This document shows, piece by piece, positions 62,120 through 64,000 of a DNA stretch of 64,000 nt; within the stretch, counting starts at the first letter, position 1, and every line of letters begins with the position of its first letter. The stretch spans positions 331,989-395,988 of the forward strand of contig JACVVK020000541.1 of NCBI GenBank assembly GCA_018292915.2. The letters are read 5' to 3'. The notes under the pieces are model-generated. The model worked only from the letters and a program-made list of their open reading frames with translations, was not told the DNA's origin and ran no database searches. The translations under genes and the position numbers were made by a program. This stretch comes from Batillaria attramentaria. Its lineage: Eukaryota > Mollusca > Gastropoda > Batillariidae.

Positions 62120-63310
62120 CGCAGTGGCGTGCACCCGGTTTTAGCAGTCCAGATTATACCACGGAGTATATACCCCCGTTATAAACTGGGCCTAGCCCAG
62201 ACTATACCCCCGTATAAACAGGCCTAGCCCAGACTATCCCCCCGTTATAAATGGCCTAGCCAGACTAACCCCGGGGTGTACTATGGCCTAGGCCCGTTTA
62301 ACCCTCTCCTGCCCACTTTAACCCCCCTACCACGGACGACCAGAGAGAGAAAGAGAAACGTCTTTGCTTGAATGTTGCATTCGATGTTCAATGACGGCGT
62401 GTGGCACACGTGAGCGGTTCTATAGTTTTCTGTTTTTCCTTCCTGTTACTTTATTTTCTTAAATCTGTGTTGTAATTGTCCTGAGACACCCAAAGACTGA
62501 GATAGATAGATAGATAGATAAAGGAGAGAGAGTTTCTTAAGGTGCCTCTGAGGGAAATTTTGTAAACTTGCAATGCTTGTATCTCTTATATCTCATATCT
62601 TATATCGTATAAGACAAATCAAACCGCTTCATTCTGAAAAGAACAAAGAGCCAAGTGGATGTTCCTCAGTGTCACATATCAAATGCACTTTAAAATAGAA
62701 CAAAACCCAAATTAACAACAGCCAGGGTTTCTCTTGGTGTGATGATAACAGTACTTGAATGTCAAACGCTCAAAACAACATTGAAGTGGTAACTTCTGTT
62801 TTCAATGTTGAAGCAAACTTCGCTTGTCTCCTTTAGTGAAAACGTTGCGGGATATCGCATCCAGCGCATATTGGTGCCCAGCTTGGCATAGATGTAAATG
62901 CCGTATGCAAGAAAGTTTGCTGTGGCGAGAATTTCAACGGCAGTAGCCCAAATGCCATCATCTTCCATTCTTTCTCGTGTCTGCAGCATTTTTGATGTTG
63001 TAGATGTATTGAGGATACTTTTTGTCTTCTTTTCTGTTGAATAAAATTTCAAAATCTGCTCGCATAGGCAACCATTCATCTCGGCTTGACAGGTTGAGAA
63101 CAAATGACACAAAAACCGTACTTGACACGCAAACGGCCGTAAACAGAGTTCAATGAAGTGTTGTACACGCGAACTCTGCTCACAGGTGGGTATATTCCGG
63201 GCAGGAGGGGGTGAATCCGGCCTGGGCTGATCTATACCCAGGGGGTTGAACCGGCCTAGGCTACTTTATGCCCGAGGGTATAAAGTAGCCAGGGGTATAC
63301 TCCGGCCTGT
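62120..63310. mobile_element. Inverted-repeat element with GGCCTAG tandem arms enclosing an OTU remnant
   Basis: The left arm (about 62120-62330) has four diverged ~40-bp units (ACTATACCCCCGTATAAAC, GGCCTAGCCCAGACTA). The right arm (63180-63310) has the same kind of units inverted (GGGTATAAAGTAGCC, CCGGCCTAGG). The arms are imperfect and no target duplication was resolved. The interior holds a GATA microsatellite (62501-62520) and the OTU fragment. Confidence 0.55.
62762..63112 (-). pseudogene. OTU-like cysteine protease C-terminal fragment
   Basis: The minus frame reads RERMEDDGIWATAVEILATA, then NFLAYGIYIYAKLGTNMRWM, RYPATFSLKETSEVCFNIEN and RSYHFNVVLSV, then TGA. This is the C-terminal half of the OTU fold: the W-x-x-x-x-E-I-x-A-x-A helix, the I-Y-I-Y strand, and the final Y-H-F with the catalytic His. 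The GDGNC block with the catalytic Cys is not found upstream before the element arm, so the protease is incomplete. OTU domains are often carried by mobile elements; here it sits within inverted arms. Confidence 0.65.
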
Positions 63311-63315
63311 TACAC

Positions 63316-63990
63316 CGGCAGTCAATCTATGTACTGGCGACTCCAACTTGTAACCTCTTTCTACGTACCTCTGACGCCTGATGCCACCTTGTGTCTTACA
63401 TCATGACATTCAGAATGGATTCCCCTACACCACTATGACCGTTTCATGCCGACTGAAAGTCATCAGGCAAATTCTCCCGTTTGCTACCGCAGTGAAGCCA
63501 TTTCACCGAATACAGTATCTGTGCCGTTAAACCTTATTTTCCACTACTCCGACGGCTACACTATACTGATTTTCTATACCATTAGATTCTCTAAGCGGCT
63601 GAACGGCACGTTTTCCTCTGATATACTTTTTATCCCGACTTCATCAATATCCCCGCGGCAGTCAGTCTGTGTATTTGCCGACTCCCAACTTCTAACCTCT
63701 ATCTAAGTACCTCTGACGGCTGACACCACATCATGACATTTAGCTTGCATTTCTCTACACTACTATTACCGTTTCATACCGGCTGAAAGCCATCAGACAA
63801 ATTCTCCCGTTTGCTACCGCATTGATCAGCTATTACACTGAATCCAGTATCTGTTCCTTTAAACCATATTTTCCACTACTCCGACGGCTACACTATACTG
63901 ATGTTATATGCCATTAGATTCAGCAGTCAGTTCTCGTTGTGCATCACTAGATGACTAACGGCTCTACGACCAGTTATCCTAAAATCCCCC
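63316..63990. repeat. Two-unit tandem repeat, about 343 bp per unit
   Basis: CAGTCAATCTATGTACTGGC at 63319 and CAGTCAGTCTGTGTATTTGC at 63661 start two parallel blocks. They share GCAAATTCTCCCGTTTGCTA and CACTACTCCGACGGCTACAC in order. Either a satellite start or a local duplication; the array may continue past the window edge. Confidence 0.7.
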
Positions 63991-64000
63991 CTCCCCCCCC

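Overview
The window looks like animal nuclear DNA from a lophotrochozoan, most plausibly a mollusc (perhaps a gastropod). This is an inference from spliced exons with symmetric-phase immunoglobulin (Ig) modules, CR1/L2-type LINEs, tRNA-derived SINEs, long CA/GA microsatellites, THAP-bearing DNA transposons and hammerhead-ribozyme repeats. Nothing bacterial or viral was seen. Most ORFs in the window are transposon or repeat shadows.

Host genes. Two minus-strand genes can be supported. A small three-exon gene (2698 down to 907, 107 codons) sits behind a CpG-rich start region with an ETS-type and a CCAAT-type motif. A large multi-Ig gene has six recognisable exons: 58590-58264, 54614-54475, 24410-24236, 20229-19942, 10772-10512 and 7437-7078. 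Their splice phases are mutually compatible. They encode five Ig-like domains, the second split by a phase-0 intron of about 30 kb that is stuffed with repeats. Neither the signal-peptide exon nor the membrane/tail exons could be identified.

Repeats, left to right. 1-155: a reverse-transcriptase fragment. 3405-5600: family A carrying a P-like, THAP-encoding element (D1, 7-bp target duplication), which itself carries a short element B1 (8-bp duplication). 7996-10365: a C-family copy, then three copies of a hammerhead-ribozyme element, one arrangement of which has captured an Ig exon. 13042-18521: a CR1/L2-like LINE with an SGNH-esterase ORF1. 22291-24069: a second LINE. 24848-27052: C-family copies. 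28328-30797: a foldback element with 22-bp minisatellites in its arms. 31105-32878: family A with an inverted-dimer B. 37185-44953: C copies, one split by a 4.45-kb DNA transposon that encodes a broken CXC-tail protein and is itself split by a 1.5-kb foldback. 44995-47621: second D element. 50105-52390: a related THAP element. 52646-54240: another C copy. 55575-57215: a degenerate array of ~171-bp units that look once-coding. 62120-63310: an inverted-repeat element enclosing an OTU-protease remnant. 63316-63990: a tandem satellite pair.

The nesting gives internal controls. Several insertions have an uninterrupted paralogous copy elsewhere in the window, so target-site duplications and insertion order can be read directly from the sequence.
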